From: Chloroflexota bacterium
Lineage (GTDB): Bacteria > Chloroflexota > Chloroflexia > Chloroflexales > Roseiflexaceae
Assembly: GCA_013388755.1 (NCBI GenBank)
Contig: JACAEQ010000144.1
Span: 1 to 41,881, forward strand
Direction: 5' to 3'
DNA length: 41,881 bases
Part shown: in pieces, positions 40,289-41,881 of the stretch
Numbering within the stretch: position 1 is the stretch's first letter
How the letters are laid out: each line of letters starts with the position of its first letter
Position numbers and translations under genes: made by a program
Notes under the pieces: generated by a model
What the model saw: the letters and a program-made list of their open reading frames with translations, nothing else
What the model was told of the DNA's origin: nothing
Databases searched by the model: none

Positions 40289-41662
40289 ATGGTTGCTACT
40301 CTTCTCCACGCTCTCGCGCCACTCTTCGACGCCATCATACGCGCCGGTGGTCGCCCGTTGCTTGTCGGTGGGGCAGTGCGCGACGTGTTGCTTGGCCTCG
40401 CACCGGCTGATGTTGATGTCGAGGTCTACGGTATTGATGGGAATACCCTCACTGCAGCGCTGGCGCTGTTTGGCCGCATTGATGCCGTAGGGCGCTCCTT
40501 TGGCGTACTGAAGTTACGCCTGAACGGCTACAACGTGGATGTCGCGCTGCCACAACGGCGCCATCCCCTGCCCGGCGGCAAGCCCGGCGCCCTGCCGGAC
40601 GTTGACCCTGGCCTGGAGCCGCGCGATGCACTGGCCCGGCGCGACTTCACCCTCAATGCACTGGCGATGACACCCTCAGGGGAGTTGCTCGACTTCTTCG
40701 GCGGTCGCGAGGACCTCCAGGCACGTACCCTGCGCCATACGTCTGCCGCCTTCGGCGACGATCCACTGCGCGTACTGCGTGCAATGCAACTCGCGGCGCG
40801 CTTTGATCTGCGCCTGGCGCCAGAAACCGCGTCGCTCTGTCGCACGCTGCTGCCCGTGGCAGGCAGCATTGCGCCCGACCGCATCTGGCGCGAATGGCAG
40901 AAGTGGGCCCTGCTCGGTACCCGCCCGTCTGCGGGATTACGGGCCCTCGACGACAGCAGCTGGCTCACGCTCTACCCGGAACTGGCGTTGCTCCAGGGAT
41001 GCCTGCAGCATGCACATTTTCACCCGGAAGGTGATGTCTGGACCCATACGCTGCATGTGTGTGACGGCGCGGCACGGCTCGCCGATCGCGACGAGCTGGA
41101 TGCGCGCGAGCGCGTGGTGCTGCTCTTCGCTGCGCTCTGCCATGATCTTGGCAAACCGGCGACAACCGTGGTTGAGGTTGATGGCACAGTGCGCAGCCCT
41201 GGTCACGCACAGGAGGGCGTGCCGCTGGCGCAGTCGTTTCTGGCACGTATTAGAGCGCCACACTGGCTCGAACAGCCAGTCGCATCGCTGGTACGCGAGC
41301 ATCTGGCGCATCTCAGCGCCCCGCCAACACCACGCACCGTGCGTCGCCTTGCCGCACGTCTGGTACCGGCAACACTTGTCCAATGGGAACGATTGCTCGA
41401 AGCGGACGCATCAGGGCGCCCGCCATTGCCGCCGGAGCGCCCCGGCAGGGCATTCCTGGCGGTGGCCGAAGCCGAGGGAACCGCAACCAGGCAGCCACCA
41501 CCGCTGGTATACGGGCGCGACCTGATAGCGGTAGGGATCAAGCCTGGCCCACGCCTTGGCGCGCTGCTGCGCCGCGCCTACGAGGCACAGCTCGACGGTG
41601 CGTTCACAACGGTCGAAGACGGCGTCGCGTGGGTGATGCGCCAGGACATGCACGCTGAGTGA
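40289..41662 (+). CDS. cca: CCA-adding tRNA nucleotidyltransferase (class II, with HD domain)
   Basis: 457 aa. Adds or repairs the CCA end of tRNA. N-terminal nucleotidyltransferase head: LVGGAVRDVLLGLAPADVDVEVYG with the conserved GGxVRD and DxD, then RRDFTLNALAM and DDPLRVLRAMQLAARF. The neck and body follow, with an HD phosphohydrolase-like domain (ALCHDLGKPATT). Poly(A) polymerase of the same family cannot be excluded, though the HD domain and length favour the CCA enzyme. R2 copy C begins eight bases after the stop. Confidence 0.9.
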   Translation: MVATLLHALAPLFDAIIRAGGRPLLVGGAVRDVLLGLAPADVDVEVYGIDGNTLTAALALFGRIDAVGRSFGVLKLRLNGYNVDVALPQRRHPLPGGKPGALPDVDPGLEPRDALARRDFTLNALAMTPSGELLDFFGGREDLQARTLRHTSAAFGDDPLRVLRAMQLAARFDLRLAPETASLCRTLLPVAGSIAPDRIWREWQKWALLGTRPSAGLRALDDSSWLTLYPELALLQGCLQHAHFHPEGDVWTHTLHVCDGAARLADRDELDARERVVLLFAALCHDLGKPATTVVEVDGTVRSPGHAQEGVPLAQSFLARIRAPHWLEQPVASLVREHLAHLSAPPTPRTVRRLAARLVPATLVQWERLLEADASGRPPLPPERPGRAFLAVAEAEGTATRQPPPLVYGRDLIAVGIKPGPRLGALLRRAYEAQLDGAFTTVEDGVAWVMRQDMHAE

Positions 41663-41670
41663 GACTCAGG

Positions 41671-41771
41671 GCCAATACTTTTCACATCCGATTAAGGTCG
41701 GGTAGGCACGCCAGTACCTTGCAAATAAGGCGTTCTGCACCGCACCGCCCCCCACCCAACCTCCTCTCAAG
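41671..41771 (-). repeat. R2 repeat, copy C (inverted, rearranged)
   Basis: GCCAATACTTTTCACATCCG at 41671, then a second end-like sequence, GCCAGTACCTTGCAAATAAGGCG (41710-41732), followed by CACCGCACCGCCCCCCACCCAACCTCCTCTCAAG. This is copy A's tail reverse-complemented, so the repeat is inverted relative to copies A and B. The GC-rich hairpin part is cut short. Confidence 0.65.
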
Positions 41772-41776
41772 TGTAG

Positions 41777-41881
41777 GGTTTTTGCAACGCTTGTGGCTTT
41801 TTTGGCATCAGGATGCGAAAAAAGGCACTCACCATGTCGAGTTCGTTTTTTCGCATCACAAAGCCATCCGGCGAAAAACCC
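41777..41881. repeat. Small inverted-repeat element at the window edge
   Basis: Outer arms GGGTTTTTGC and GCGAAAAACCC at the two ends, and inner arms GATGCGAAAAA (41813-41823) and TTTTTTCGCATC (41846-41857). The AT-rich character differs from its surroundings. It may be the end of an insertion sequence, or a complete small non-autonomous element. No transposase is visible, and the window stops exactly at its outer end. Confidence 0.4.

Overview
The window is bacterial, GC-rich and densely coded, and most likely comes from a member of the Chloroflexota, closest in flavour to the Chloroflexales (Roseiflexus/Chloroflexus-like filaments). That placement is inference. It rests on a bacterial mevalonate kinase, MoxR-like AAA+ ATPases beside a CpaF ATPase, TPR proteins, a DUF4388 protein paired with a small Ras-like GTPase, and CACCCTCACCCC-type and TCATTGCGAGCG-type intergenic repeats. 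No rRNA, tRNA, CRISPR array, prophage or transposase gene was recognised. Both ends of the window lie in or against repeat sequence, so it may be a whole contig broken at repeats.

Layout. 1-4100: repeat R2, aat, a MoxR-like AAA+ ATPase, an esterase, a cluster of palindromic R1 repeats and an SGNH hydrolase, with the genes on the minus strand. 4100-8700: a LON-N protein, an AlbA_2/HATPase regulator, a VOC protein with an apparently leaderless promoter, a DUF2227 membrane protein, more R1 and a TPR-TM protein. 8900-16100: a beta-propeller lipoprotein, an MFS exporter, SixA, then guaA, mevalonate kinase and mnmA. 16100-20300: two small membrane proteins, DUF1385, the DUF4388 + GTPase pair and a convergent cyclic-nucleotide-binding protein. 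20500-25800: an MBL hydrolase, a ComF-like PRTase, then a minus-strand operon of a duplicated-domain protein, a second MoxR-like AAA+ ATPase (paralogue of the one at 740-2038) and CpaF. 26200-30200: miaB, a CPBP protease and a TPR protein with an acidic tail, plus an acidic protein. 30200-36200: a VanW-like cell-envelope protein, R2, DUF92, an SRPBCC protein, a 61-aa zinc protein, a two-DTG aspartic protease, and a 30-aa Cys-rich mini-protein found by reading the sequence directly. 36300-41881: a short Hsp70, pyrE, two unrecognised proteins (one behind a perfect consensus promoter), the CCA-adding enzyme, R2 again and a small inverted-repeat element at the end.

How the genes work together. 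The housekeeping content covers tRNA maturation and modification (cca, mnmA, miaB), nucleotide synthesis (guaA, pyrE), isoprenoid precursors (mevalonate kinase) and N-end-rule tagging (aat). The more unusual content suggests a cell-surface or polarity apparatus: CpaF secretion ATPase, its partner AAA+ protein, and a GTPase, DUF4388 and cNMP-binding set that would suit control of pili or gliding. Promoters in this window repeatedly show an extended -10 (TGnTATAAT-like), often with no visible -35.
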